DNA of 64,000 bases from Mycobacterium colombiense (lineage in GTDB: Bacteria; Actinomycetota; Actinomycetes; Mycobacteriales; Mycobacteriaceae): positions 18,644-82,643 of the forward strand of contig NZ_LZSX01000098.1 of NCBI RefSeq assembly GCF_001665835.1. The letters are read 5' to 3'. Made by a program: the position numbers and the translations under genes. The notes beneath the pieces were generated by a model, which saw nothing but the letters and a program-made list of their open reading frames with translations, ran no database searches and was not told where the DNA came from. Shown one piece after another: positions 31,379 to 40,297 of this stretch; positions within the stretch are counted from its first letter, which is position 1, and each line of letters opens with the position of its first letter.

Positions 31379-31429
31379 ATGGCCAAGCAATCAGAGAGGG
31401 ACCACGACGAGCCGGACCGCGAGGACTGA
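31379..31429 (+). CDS. Candidate 16-residue microprotein with strong ribosome site
   Basis: ATG 31379 is preceded by AAGGAGG at ideal spacing and encodes MAKQSERDHDEPDRED before TGA at 31427. The ribosome site is among the strongest in the window. It ends 67 bp before the DUF2510 gene and could be an upstream leader ORF or an independent small protein. Expression is not shown. Confidence 0.45.
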   Translation: MAKQSERDHDEPDRED

Positions 31430-31496
31430 ATGGTCCGTCTCGAGCGGCCGCCGGGCCGGGCAGCCCGGATCTCTCTGGCACGACGAAAATGGATAG

Positions 31497-32168
31497 ATGC
31501 CGTCTGAACAGGCGCCGCCCCCGCCGAACTCGGCGCCGGGCTGGTATTCCGACCCTGCCGTAGGCCACGGGCTGCAGCGGTACTTCGACGGCACCAGCTG
31601 GACCAGCGAGTGGGCGTTCTCCGCAGAGCCGCCGAAGAAGGGCCTCTCCGGAAAGGCGGTCCTGGCGCTGGCGGCGCTGTGCGTCTTCGTCCTGGTGATC
31701 CTCGTGGGCAAAAGCTGGATTTTCGACCCGAAGAAGGCCAGCCACTCGAGCCCGTCGAGCAATTCGGTCGCGGCGGGACCGACGGAGGCAGCGCCGTCGA
31801 CACCGGCCGGCCCCAAGAAGCCGGTGGGGGTCACCTTCACCACCGCTCCGGGCCCGAACGGCGATGTGGTGAACGCCCGATTCGCCATTCGTGACAACTA
31901 CACCGAGCAGCTGATCAAAGACGGCGCCCGGCTGGACACCATCGACATCCTCAAGTACGCCAGAGCTGCCTATCCGGACGCGTCCGCGGTCAACGTGCAG
32001 GGCACCTTCCCGATGACCGACCCGTATGGCAACACCTCGACTCAGGTGGCCATCGACCTCACGTACTCGCGGGCGACGTTGGACAAGATCAACTTCGACG
32101 GCATCAGCAAAGCCAGCATCTGGGAGATTCGCGATTCCGGCAATGTTCTTCCGGCCTTTCAGCCGTAG
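31497..32168 (+). CDS. DUF2510 membrane-anchored protein
   Basis: The 223-residue product starts with a DUF2510 motif (APGWYSDPAVGHGLQRYFDGTSWT), has one transmembrane helix (about residues 53-71) and a Pro/Ser-rich linker, followed by an extracytoplasmic domain of about 110 residues. The domain order implies a cytoplasmic N-terminus and an exported C-terminus. Function is unknown. Confidence 0.8.
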   Translation: MPSEQAPPPPNSAPGWYSDPAVGHGLQRYFDGTSWTSEWAFSAEPPKKGLSGKAVLALAALCVFVLVILVGKSWIFDPKKASHSSPSSNSVAAGPTEAAPSTPAGPKKPVGVTFTTAPGPNGDVVNARFAIRDNYTEQLIKDGARLDTIDILKYARAAYPDASAVNVQGTFPMTDPYGNTSTQVAIDLTYSRATLDKINFDGISKASIWEIRDSGNVLPAFQP

Positions 32169-32177
32169 GCCGGTCTA

Positions 32178-32513
32178 CTACTTCGGTGGGGTGCGGGTGT
32201 CCTCGTAACGGACGGACGCGGCCATAGCCACGGTGAGCAGGATCAGCAATGGCACGAACACCAGTGGGTACGCGGCGACTGCGGCCATGGCGATGAGTGA
32301 GCCCGGCACCATCAACGCCAACGCGGCCGTCGGATGCTTCTCGCTCAGAGTGGCGATCCTCGCGAGCGCCGCGAATGCTGCCGCGGCCTGCTGATACCGA
32401 TCCGGCCAATCTCGGTCGTACGAGCAGCGGGTGTCTAAGCCGCAACCGGTGCAGTTGCGCCAATAGGAGTAGCGGGTTTTGAGGCCGCAGCCCATGCAGG
32501 TGTGCGTGGTCAT
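32178..32513 (-). CDS. Small zinc-ribbon membrane protein
   Basis: A protein of about 111 residues with two CxxC pairs (CMGCG and CTGCG), which suggest a zinc ribbon, then hydrophobic segments at about residues 60-100 (LALMVPGSLIAMAAVAAYPL). It is convergent with the DUF2510 gene. The ATG at 32513 is chosen; another ATG three codons upstream is possible. Function is unknown. Confidence 0.6.
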   Translation of the reverse strand: MTTHTCMGCGLKTRYSYWRNCTGCGLDTRCSYDRDWPDRYQQAAAAFAALARIATLSEKHPTAALALMVPGSLIAMAAVAAYPLVFVPLLILLTVAMAASVRYEDTRTPPK

Positions 32514-33080
32514 CCGGGCCATGCTCTCATCGGGTCCGGGCGGCGCGATTACCCTCCCCCGCTCCCGGGGGATTCTGCTCAGCTGGACAAGTTACCCATA
32601 CGCGTGGGCACGAACAAAGCGATCATTTCCTCACCCGGGCGCCATTCCTACCCGCGTGGACGACCGAAGCCATAAGCGACAGATCGCGAGATCGCCGATG
32701 ATCGCGCTGCTGGTGATAGCTCGCCGGTCGAAAGCCGTCGCAGCAATGATGGGTGAGGATGCTGTCTCTGCTGGATGACCCTGCGCGCTTCTTCGCCTTT
32801 TCCTCGGTGCAGGATCCATATCCCCTGGACGCCGAGATGCACGATGAGATGCCTGTGCACCGGCTCGGTGACTAAACGTTTTACGCCGTCTGCGACGAAA
32901 GTCAGCAAACTCCCTCGGTGTGAACTTGGCAGCGTACAGTTGCAGCAGTTACTGATTGTGGCTGGACGGTGGTTCAAGCCGAGCGACGATGGACTTGACC
33001 GCCACGGTCTGCCGCCGGAGATGCTGCCAATCTTGCGGTGTGTCTGGCGCTGTTCGGCCTTGTTTGCTCAGGGGGCCGTG
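32514..33080. other. Non-coding stretch containing a P450 remnant
   Basis: Apart from the CYP144-like fragment at 32759-32923, this 567 bp holds no frame that I can support. The sequence after the fragment (32924-33080) is the likely promoter and leader region of the cyclase/ATPase gene. Confidence 0.5.
32759..32923 (+). pseudogene. N-terminal remnant of a CYP144-like cytochrome P450
   Basis: The frame from ATG 32759 reads DPARFFAFSSVQDPYPL, then MPVHRLGD, a TAA stop at 32873, and on in the same frame TFYAVCDE before homology is lost. This matches the start of mycobacterial CYP144 (SVQDPYPLYERM ... VHRIANSDFYAVCGW, Rv1777). The heme-binding region is missing, so it is a truncated, stop-containing remnant, probably left by a deletion or rearrangement. 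Confidence 0.75.
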
Positions 33081-36000
33081 ATGGCTGCTCCGGTCGAGAT
33101 GATCGCGGTGTTGTTCACCGATTTGGTGGCGTCGACCGAGCTGGCGTCGCGGGTGGGTCCGGAGCGGGCCGAGGAGCTGCGCGTCGAGCACTTCGCCCTG
33201 TTGCGCAAGGCGATCGCCGGCACGAACGGCACTGAGGTAAAAAACACCGGCGACGGGGTAATGGTGGTGTTCCCATCGGCGGCGGCGGCGGTGGCATGCG
33301 CGATGGCGGTGCAGCAGCACCACGAGGTGCGCAATCGTCGTGCGGGTGAACAACTTCTGGTCCGGGTGGGCATCAGCCTGGGCGACGCGATCCGCGATGA
33401 GGGCGACTACTTCGGACCGCCTGTGGTCGAGGCGGCGCGGCTGTGCGCCAAGGCCAGCCCCGGACAGGTCCTATTGACCGATCTGACCCGGATGATGGTG
33501 GGCCGTCGCGGCGATCACAGCTTCTGCTCAGTGGGCGAGCTAGAGCTGAAGGGACTGCCCAAGCCGGTGACGGCGTGTGAGTTGGCGTGGGAGCCGCTGG
33601 TCGCGGCGATGACGCCGTTGCCGCCGCGGTTGCGGGTCCTGCCCGAGACCGCATACGTGGGCCGCGAGGACATCCGGGCGCGGTTGGCAGAAGTGCGGCT
33701 GAAGGCTGAAGCGGGGGCACGCCAGCTGGTCCTGATCGCCGGGGAGCCGGGAATCGGCAAGACGCGCCTGGCCAGTTATGTCGCGTTGGAGGCGCACAGC
33801 GAGGGCGCCATCGTGCTATACGGGCATTGCGATGAGGAGCTGGCGGCCTCCTACCAACCGTGGGTGCAGGCGCTGCAAGGGCTGGTGGAGCACTGCCCGA
33901 TCGAGGTGTTGGAAGAGCATGTGGTCGACCATGGCGGAGAGCTGCGCCGGCTGGTGCCCGAGCTGGCGCGCCGGATCTCAGATGTGCCCGGGCCGCAGGT
34001 TAGTGATCCCGAGACCGAGCGCTACCTGCTGTTCGCTGCGATCGTCGGACTGCTGCAGCGCGCCGGGGCCGAACAGCTGGTCGTCCTGCTCGATGATCTG
34101 CATTGGGCCGACAAGCCGTCACTGCAGCTTCTCAAGCACGTGATATCGAACATGGTCGATGCTCGGCTGTTGGTGATGTGTACGTACCGGGACACCGACA
34201 TCGGCGCCGATCATCCGCTGACGTCGTTGCTGGCCGACCTGCGCCGCGAACAAGGTGTGGAGTGGGTGCGCTTGGACGGTCTGGTGCAGGACGAGGTGGA
34301 GTCGCTGATCGCGGCGGCCGCAGGTCATGACCTTGACGCCGCGGGGCTCAAGCTGGCCGAGGCGGTACGCCGTGAAAGCGACGGAAACCCATTCTTTGTG
34401 ACAGAGATCTTGCGGCATCTGCTCGAATCGGGCGCGATTGCACAGGGTGCCGATGGCCGCTACGTCGTCACGACGCGGATCGGGGAACTGGGGATCCCGC
34501 GCAGTGTGCGCGATGTCATCGGTCAGCGCATCCGACGCCTCGGACAGGATGCGGTCGGCGCGTTGAGCGCTGCGGCGATCATCGGGCGTGAGTTCGATCT
34601 GGAGCTGCTGTCCTCTGTGACCGACCGTGGCGAGGACGAGCTGCTCGACTCGCTCGAGGCCGCTGTCGCCGGATCGGTGTTGCGGGAAAGCCCGCAGACG
34701 CCGGGGCGGTTCATTTTTACGCATGCGCTGATCAACCACACGCTGTATGAGGATTTGAGCCGCACCCGTCGCGCGCGGCTGCACACCCGCATCGCCGAAG
34801 CCATCGAGCACACCTACGGTGAAAACAGCGATGAACGCCTCGGGCAGCTCGCCTACCACTGGGCCGCGGCAACCCAGTCGGTCAACCCCGCCAAAGCGAT
34901 CTCCTACGCGCGCCGCGCCGGCGAGCGCGCGCTAGCTCAGCTGGCCCCTGATGAGGCGCTGCGCTGGTTTGCCCAGGCGCTCGACCAGCTCGGCACTGCT
35001 GCGGGTGCTAGCGACGCCGATCGGTGCGATCTGATGATCCTGATCGGCGAGGCGCAGCGGCAGGCCGGGGAATCGGCCTATCGGGAAACGCTACTGGCGG
35101 CCGGCGAGATCGCGCAGCAGATGGGCGATAGGGATCGGATCGCCAGAGCAGCGCTACCGAACACACGCGGTTGGGCCAGCTGGGCCGCGTTCGACACGGA
35201 ACGGGTTGAGGCCCTGCAAATGGCGATCAATGCCTTGCCCGCAGGTTCCGCGTATCTGCCCCGCCTGCTTGCCCAACTCGCCTCGGAGGTCTGCTTCGAC
35301 TGGGATTTCGCGACGCGCGTGCGCCCGCTCATCGATGAGGCGCTCGAACTCGCGCGGCGAGATGCCGATCAGCATGTCCTCGCGCATGTGCTGGGTCTGG
35401 TCAGCGCGGCCCTGCTCGTCCGGCCGGACATGGTCGCTGAGCGCATGCGGCTCACCGCCGAGCTGCTGTCCCTGACCGATGCGCTCGGTGACCCGTTCCG
35501 CGGTTGCACCGGGGCCGCGCTCCGGTGCGTAGCAGCGATCGAAATCGCCGACATCGATGAAGCGCACGAATGCGCTGGCCGGGTGCGTCGATTGTCCGAG
35601 AAAACCAACCAGCCATGGTTGAAATGGATCGCACTCTTCCTCGCGACGCTAGAGGCACAGATCCCGGGCAAGTTGAAGCTGACCGAAAGGCTCGCTCGCG
35701 ATGCGCTCGCGGTCGGGCGCGATATCGGCGTACTGGACGTTTTCCTCTTCTACGGCGCGCCAATGAGCTACGTGCGGTGGGAACAGGGGCGACTTGAGGA
35801 AATCATCGACGGTCATCTGCATGCACACGAAGTCATGCCCGGTGTCTCCTCGATACCCGCCGTGGCGGCGTTCTTCCTGGCCGAACTCGGCCGCATCGAG
35901 GAGGCCAATAACCGGCTTGACGTCGTGGCGCAAGCGGGGTTCGAATCACTTAACTACGACAATTTCCTGCTCTTCGCGCTCACAAACTGGGGCCTCACTG

Positions 36001-36389
36001 CCGTGCGCGTCGGCAACCGCCAGGCCACCGCGACGATCTACGAACTGTTGTCCCCATACCACTCCCACCTCATCAACCCGATCGGGATGGCATTCTGGTC
36101 CGCGCATACCATCCTCGGTCATCTGGCCGGTGCTCTGGGTCGCTTCGACGACGCCGACGAGCACTTCTCGGCCGCCAGCTCAGTGCACGAACGCATCGGC
36201 GCGCCGCTGTTCGAGGCAAGAAACCTGCTGTACTGGGCACAAATGTTGCTTACGCGAAACACCCAGGACGACGCCGTGCGCGCGCTGGACATGCTTGAAC
36301 GCGCCAGTAGTACCGCCCAAGAGCTAGGCGCCCTGGCAATCGTCAGGGATGCAACACAGCTCATCACCACCGCCCAGGCGCCCGCCTAA
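33081..36389 (+). CDS. Class III cyclase domain plus AAA/NACHT-like ATPase and TPR regulator
   Basis: The 1,102-residue protein has an N-terminal class III nucleotide cyclase domain (LFTDLVAST and KNTGDG supply metal Asp and Lys residues; DYFGPP follows), a P-loop ATPase (GEPGIGKTRLA, Walker B VVLLDDLHWAD) and long helical TPR-like repeats to the end. The architecture matches M. tuberculosis Rv1358/Rv2488c-type proteins, but the C-terminal LuxR helix-turn-helix of those regulators is absent. In the cyclase domain the catalytic Asn of the VNxAAR motif is Val (VVEAARL), so cyclase activity is doubtful. The ATG at 33081 has a GGGGG ribosome site. Confidence 0.87.
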   Translation: MAAPVEMIAVLFTDLVASTELASRVGPERAEELRVEHFALLRKAIAGTNGTEVKNTGDGVMVVFPSAAAAVACAMAVQQHHEVRNRRAGEQLLVRVGISLGDAIRDEGDYFGPPVVEAARLCAKASPGQVLLTDLTRMMVGRRGDHSFCSVGELELKGLPKPVTACELAWEPLVAAMTPLPPRLRVLPETAYVGREDIRARLAEVRLKAEAGARQLVLIAGEPGIGKTRLASYVALEAHSEGAIVLYGHCDEELAASYQPWVQALQGLVEHCPIEVLEEHVVDHGGELRRLVPELARRISDVPGPQVSDPETERYLLFAAIVGLLQRAGAEQLVVLLDDLHWADKPSLQLLKHVISNMVDARLLVMCTYRDTDIGADHPLTSLLADLRREQGVEWVRLDGLVQDEVESLIAAAAGHDLDAAGLKLAEAVRRESDGNPFFVTEILRHLLESGAIAQGADGRYVVTTRIGELGIPRSVRDVIGQRIRRLGQDAVGALSAAAIIGREFDLELLSSVTDRGEDELLDSLEAAVAGSVLRESPQTPGRFIFTHALINHTLYEDLSRTRRARLHTRIAEAIEHTYGENSDERLGQLAYHWAAATQSVNPAKAISYARRAGERALAQLAPDEALRWFAQALDQLGTAAGASDADRCDLMILIGEAQRQAGESAYRETLLAAGEIAQQMGDRDRIARAALPNTRGWASWAAFDTERVEALQMAINALPAGSAYLPRLLAQLASEVCFDWDFATRVRPLIDEALELARRDADQHVLAHVLGLVSAALLVRPDMVAERMRLTAELLSLTDALGDPFRGCTGAALRCVAAIEIADIDEAHECAGRVRRLSEKTNQPWLKWIALFLATLEAQIPGKLKLTERLARDALAVGRDIGVLDVFLFYGAPMSYVRWEQGRLEEIIDGHLHAHEVMPGVSSIPAVAAFFLAELGRIEEANNRLDVVAQAGFESLNYDNFLLFALTNWGLTAVRVGNRQATATIYELLSPYHSHLINPIGMAFWSAHTILGHLAGALGRFDDADEHFSAASSVHERIGAPLFEARNLLYWAQMLLTRNTQDDAVRALDMLERASSTAQELGALAIVRDATQLITTAQAPA

Positions 36390-36467
36390 ACGGTTAGTTA
36401 CCGCACACGGATTGCACAAGCGAACCGCCTCAGGCCAAAAATATGCTCTGACCTGCTCAAACTCCGG

Positions 36468-36541
36468 TCGGGCTGACAGGATTTGAACCTGCGACCACTT
36501 GACCCCCAGTCAAGTGCGCTACCAAACTGCGCCACAGCCCG
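36468..36541 (-). tRNA. tRNA-Pro (GGG)
   Basis: The minus strand folds into a 74-nt cloverleaf: 7-bp acceptor stem CGGGCTG/CAGCCCG with A73, D-arm GCGCAGTTTGGTAGCGC, anticodon loop CTGGGGG with GGG anticodon on a CTTGA/TCAAG stem, and T-arm with GGTTCAAATCC. CCA is not encoded. It lies downstream of der, at the border between the core block and the variable region; no second copy of its 3' end was seen in the window. Confidence 0.97.
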
Positions 36542-36636
36542 CGCGCCGATGCTTCCACCGGCAGCAGGTCGAAAGCGTACCGCAGACGACCCGCTACCCC
36601 GCCAATCGACCTGTCCAATACGTGCTCCCCAAACTT

Positions 36637-36654
36637 GCTAGCGCATGCGCTAGC
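36637..36654. repeat. Perfect 18-bp palindrome between der and tRNA-Pro
   Basis: GCTAGCGCATGCGCTAGC equals its own reverse complement. As RNA it would fold into a 7-bp stem with a CATG loop, 63 nt after the der stop on the minus strand. It may be a transcription terminator of the der operon, an operator or another protein site upstream of the tRNA. Confidence 0.7.
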
Positions 36655-36717
36655 GGAATCGGGAGGCACCTATTGGTCCGGAGGGACCGCCAGCCTCCCG
36701 AGAAACCCCCGCTCAGC

Positions 36718-38118
36718 TCAGCGCCGCCGGGCTCCCCGCTTTTCGCGCACCCGCACGTTGATCCGGATCGGCGAGCCCTCGAACCCGAAGGTCTCGCGCA
36801 GCCGTCGCTCCAGGAAGCGCCGATAGCCGGCCTCCAGAAAACCGGTGGTGAACAGCACGAACGTCGGGGGCCGGGCGGTGGCCTGGGTGGCGAACAGGAT
36901 GCGCGGCTGCTTGCCCCCACGCACCGGGGGCGGCGTGGCGGCCACTAGTTCTTTGAGCCACGAATTCAGCGGGCCGGTCGGGATCCGCGCATCCCACGAC
37001 GCCAGCGCGGTCTCCATGGCGGGCACCAGCTTCTGCAGCGCCCGCCCGGTTTTGGCGGAGATGTTGACCCGCGGCGCCCACCGCAACTGCACGAGTTCGC
37101 GGTCGATCTCGCGCTCCAACAGCTCGCGGCGGTCCTCGTCGACCAGGTCCCACTTGTTGAAGGCCAGCACCAGGGCCCGGCCGGCTTCGATGACCATCGA
37201 CAGCACCCGCTGGTCCTGCTCGGTGAGCGGGTCCGACCCGTCGATCAGCACGATCACCACCTCGGCCGCGTCGATGGCCGAGCGCGTGCGCACCGAGGCG
37301 TAGAACTCGTGCCCGCTGGCCTGGCCCACCTTGCGCCGCAGACCCGCGGTGTCGACGAACCGCCACACCTTGTCGCCCAGCTCGATCAGCGAGTCCACCG
37401 GGTCCACCGTCGTTCCGGCGACGTCGTGCACCACCGAGCGCTGATCGCCGGCGAGCTTGTTCAGCAGCGAGCTCTTTCCCACGTTGGGCTTGCCGACCAG
37501 CGCCACGCGCCGCGGGCCACCGGACGTGGGCGCCACCTCGGACACCTGGGGCAGCGCGGCCAGCACCGCGTCGAGCAGATCCGCCACTCCGCGCCCGTGT
37601 ATGGCGCTGATCGCACGCGGCTCACCAAGCCCCAGCGACCACAGCATCGCGGCGTCCGCCTCGGCCTTGTCGCTGTCAACCTTGTTGGCCGCCAAGAAGA
37701 CCGGCTTGCCCGACCGCAGCAGGATCCGGGCGGCGGCCTCGTCGGCCGTGGTTGCGCCGACGACGGCATCGACCACCAGGATCACCGCATCGGCGGTGCG
37801 CATCGCCACCGAGGCCTGGTCGGCCACCAGCTGCTGCAACCCCTTGGCGTCGGGCTCCCATCCCCCGGTGTCCTGCACGATGAACCTGCGCCCGGTCCAC
37901 AGCGCGTCGTAGGACACCCGGTCGCGGGTGACGCCCGGGATGTCCTGCACCACCGCTTCCCGTCGGCCCAGGATCCGGTTCACCAGCGTCGACTTGCCGA
38001 CGTTGGGCCGGCCGACCACCGCCACCACGGGCGCCGGGCCGGCCTCCTCTTGTTCGTCCAGGCCGAATTCGACGGAATCCCAGTCGCTTTCGTCGCTCCA
38101 CGTGCCGTCTTGACTCAT
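36718..38118 (-). CDS. der: Ribosome-assembly GTPase Der (EngA)
   Basis: The 466-residue protein has two tandem GTPase domains, each with its own P-loop (GRPNVGKSTL near residue 36; GKPNVGKSSL near 209) and NKxD motifs, plus a C-terminal KH-like domain. Der acts in 50S subunit assembly. ATG 38118 overlaps the cmk stop by 4 nt (ATGA), showing translational coupling. Orthologue of Rv1713. Confidence 0.98.
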   Translation of the reverse strand: MSQDGTWSDESDWDSVEFGLDEQEEAGPAPVVAVVGRPNVGKSTLVNRILGRREAVVQDIPGVTRDRVSYDALWTGRRFIVQDTGGWEPDAKGLQQLVADQASVAMRTADAVILVVDAVVGATTADEAAARILLRSGKPVFLAANKVDSDKAEADAAMLWSLGLGEPRAISAIHGRGVADLLDAVLAALPQVSEVAPTSGGPRRVALVGKPNVGKSSLLNKLAGDQRSVVHDVAGTTVDPVDSLIELGDKVWRFVDTAGLRRKVGQASGHEFYASVRTRSAIDAAEVVIVLIDGSDPLTEQDQRVLSMVIEAGRALVLAFNKWDLVDEDRRELLEREIDRELVQLRWAPRVNISAKTGRALQKLVPAMETALASWDARIPTGPLNSWLKELVAATPPPVRGGKQPRILFATQATARPPTFVLFTTGFLEAGYRRFLERRLRETFGFEGSPIRINVRVREKRGARRR

Positions 38119-38798
38119 CGCACCGCTCCGCTTCGCTGCTTGACCAGGTCCCGCAGGTGCGAGATCACCTGGGCTTCGGTCATCTCGCTGGTGTCGACGA
38201 CCACCGCGTCCGGGGCCGCTCGCAGCGGCGACACCGCCCGGGTGGAGTCCAGATGGTCGCGACGGCGGACGTCGGCCAGCACCGCCTCGTAGTCGTCGGC
38301 CAGCCCGGCCGCCACGTTCTGATCGTTGCGCCGCCGCGCCCGGGTCTCCGCCGACGCGGTCAGGAAGATCTTCACGGGTGCGTCGGGCAGCACGACGGTG
38401 CCGATGTCGCGGCCCTCGACGACGACACTGCCCGGGCCCTCGGCCATTTCGCGCTGCAGGTCGACGAGCCGGGTGCGCACGGCTGGAACCGAGGACACCG
38501 CCGACACCGAGGCGGTCACCCGGTCGCCGCGGATCTCCGTCGAGACATCCTCTCCACAAAGGAAATAACGGTCACCGTCGGGCTGATAGTCGATCGCCAT
38601 CTGCACGGTTTCCGCCGTGTGCGCAACGGCCTCGGCGTCGTCCGGGTCGATGTCGGCGCGCAGCACGGCCAGCGTCACCATCCGGTACATCCCGCCGGTG
38701 TCCAGGTAGCGCGCGCCGAGCGCCTGTGCCAATCCCTTTGATACCGAGGACTTTCCGGTTCCCGCCGGGCCGTCGATGGCCACCACCACGTCGGTCAC
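38115..38798 (-). CDS. cmk: Cytidylate kinase
   Basis: A 227-residue P-loop kinase (AIDGPAGTGKSSVSKGLA) with the CMP-binding region YLDTGGMYR and VVEGRDIGTVVLP. It phosphorylates CMP and dCMP to the diphosphates. It overlaps rluB upstream and der downstream by 4 nt each. Orthologue of Rv1712. Confidence 0.97.
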   Translation of the reverse strand: MTDVVVAIDGPAGTGKSSVSKGLAQALGARYLDTGGMYRMVTLAVLRADIDPDDAEAVAHTAETVQMAIDYQPDGDRYFLCGEDVSTEIRGDRVTASVSAVSSVPAVRTRLVDLQREMAEGPGSVVVEGRDIGTVVLPDAPVKIFLTASAETRARRRNDQNVAAGLADDYEAVLADVRRRDHLDSTRAVSPLRAAPDAVVVDTSEMTEAQVISHLRDLVKQRSGAVR

Positions 38799-39541
38799 AG
38801 GCCCACCGCTTTGTACAGCTGGCCGATCTCGTGATGAGCCAGCGCCCGGAAGGTGCCCGGCCGCTGCTTGCCCAACGAGACCGGCCCGATGTCCGTGCGC
38901 ACCAACGACTCCACCGGGAATCCCGCTGCCGCCAGCAGCCGGCGCACGATGCGTTTGCGCCCCTCGTGCAGCGTCACGCGCACCAGCGTCTTGCCAGGAA
39001 TGGCGTCCACCACCGCGAACTCGTCGAGTTTGGCCGGCCCGTCGTCCAATTCGATGCCGGCACGCAGCTTCTTGCCGAGCCCACGCGGCACCGACCCGGT
39101 CACCGTCGCCAGGTACGTCTTGGGCACCTCGTGGGAAGGGTGCATCAGCCGGTGCGCGAGCTCGCCGTCGTTGGTCAGCAGGATCAGCCCTTCGGTGTCG
39201 GCGTCCAACCGCCCGACGTGAAACAGGTTCTTGTTGCCGCGAACCTTGCGCTCGACGAGATCGCCGATGCAGGGCCGGCCGCGGTCGTCGGACATGGTCG
39301 AGTGCACGCCGCGCGGCTTGTTCAGGGCCAGGTACACCTGCGAGTCGTCGAGCACCACCCGGGCGCCGTCGACGCGGATCACCGCGGAGTCCGGGTCGAC
39401 GCGGGTGCCCAACTCGGTCACCACCTGGCCGTCCACCTCGACGCGGCCGTCGATGATCAACTTCTCGGCGGCCCGCCGCGACGCAATTCCGGCTTGGGAC
39501 AACACTTTTTGCAGCCGGATCCCCTGAGCTTCTTCCATCAA
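38795..39541 (-). CDS. rluB: RluB-type rRNA pseudouridine synthase
   Basis: 248 residues: an N-terminal S4 RNA-binding domain (LQKVLSQAGIASRRAAEKLI) and the RsuA/RluB catalytic core with GRLDADTEGLILLTNDGEL, which contains the catalytic Asp. It modifies a uridine of 23S rRNA. It overlaps scpB and cmk by 4 nt each. Orthologue of Rv1711. Confidence 0.93.
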   Translation of the reverse strand: MMEEAQGIRLQKVLSQAGIASRRAAEKLIIDGRVEVDGQVVTELGTRVDPDSAVIRVDGARVVLDDSQVYLALNKPRGVHSTMSDDRGRPCIGDLVERKVRGNKNLFHVGRLDADTEGLILLTNDGELAHRLMHPSHEVPKTYLATVTGSVPRGLGKKLRAGIELDDGPAKLDEFAVVDAIPGKTLVRVTLHEGRKRIVRRLLAAAGFPVESLVRTDIGPVSLGKQRPGTFRALAHHEIGQLYKAVGL

Positions 39542-40245
39542 TCCTGGTCCACGTCGAACGTCGGCGACTGGTCGGACGAGTGACCGCCGGACAATTTGAT
39601 GAAACGTGGCTCGCGGTCCAGGGATTCGCTGAGATCCTCGATCGTGTCGACGTCGGGAAGCAGCGGCGCGATGTCCGGAAGATCGGCCAGCGAGGTCAGC
39701 CCCAGGCGCTCCAGGAACAGGTCGGTGGTGGCGAACGTCACCGCGCCGCTGTCCTCGTCGACCCCGGCTTCGGTGATCAGGCCGCGCGCCAGCAGCGTGC
39801 GCATCACGGCGTCGACGTTGACGCCGCGCACCGCGCTCACCCGCGCGCGCGTCACGGGCTGGCGGTAGGCGACGACGGCCAGCGTCTCCAGCGCGGCCCG
39901 GGTCAGCTTGGACCGCGCGCCGTCGAGCAGCAGCTTCTCGACATAGGGCGCGAACCGGGCGCGGGTGTACATCCGCCAGCCCTCGCTGTTCTTCCGCAGG
40001 TCGATGCCGCTGTCGCGTTCGGTGAGCTGCTCGGCCATCTCCTGCAACTTGGTGGCGATCCGGTACACCGGCTGCTGGGTGGCCGACGCCAGCGCCTCCG
40101 CGGTCACCGGGGTGTCCACCACCAGCAGCAGCGCCTCGAGCACGGAACCGAGTTCCCCGGCTTCCATGGGTGCGGCCTCGGCGATGTCCGGGATGCCCAC
40201 GTCGAGATCCGTTTCGAAATCGACGTCCGGCATGTCTTCACTCAT
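39538..40245 (-). CDS. scpB: Segregation and condensation protein B
   Basis: 235 residues with an acidic N-terminal tail and two winged-helix domains; TRAALETLAVVAYRQPVTR is the family signature. ScpB dimers join ScpA and SMC in chromosome condensation. Its 3' end overlaps rluB by 4 nt and it follows scpA by 52 bp. Orthologue of Rv1710. Confidence 0.96.
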   Translation of the reverse strand: MSEDMPDVDFETDLDVGIPDIAEAAPMEAGELGSVLEALLLVVDTPVTAEALASATQQPVYRIATKLQEMAEQLTERDSGIDLRKNSEGWRMYTRARFAPYVEKLLLDGARSKLTRAALETLAVVAYRQPVTRARVSAVRGVNVDAVMRTLLARGLITEAGVDEDSGAVTFATTDLFLERLGLTSLADLPDIAPLLPDVDTIEDLSESLDREPRFIKLSGGHSSDQSPTFDVDQD

Positions 40246-40297
40246 GAGCGCCGCTCCTCCTCATCGCTTCGCTCTGCATCGTCGCGGCGCAAGTCAC

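Noticed and set aside
36468..36541. tRNA-Pro as an attachment site of an integrated element
   Set aside because: No integrase, and no second copy of the tRNA 3' end was seen within the window, although the variable region lies next to it.
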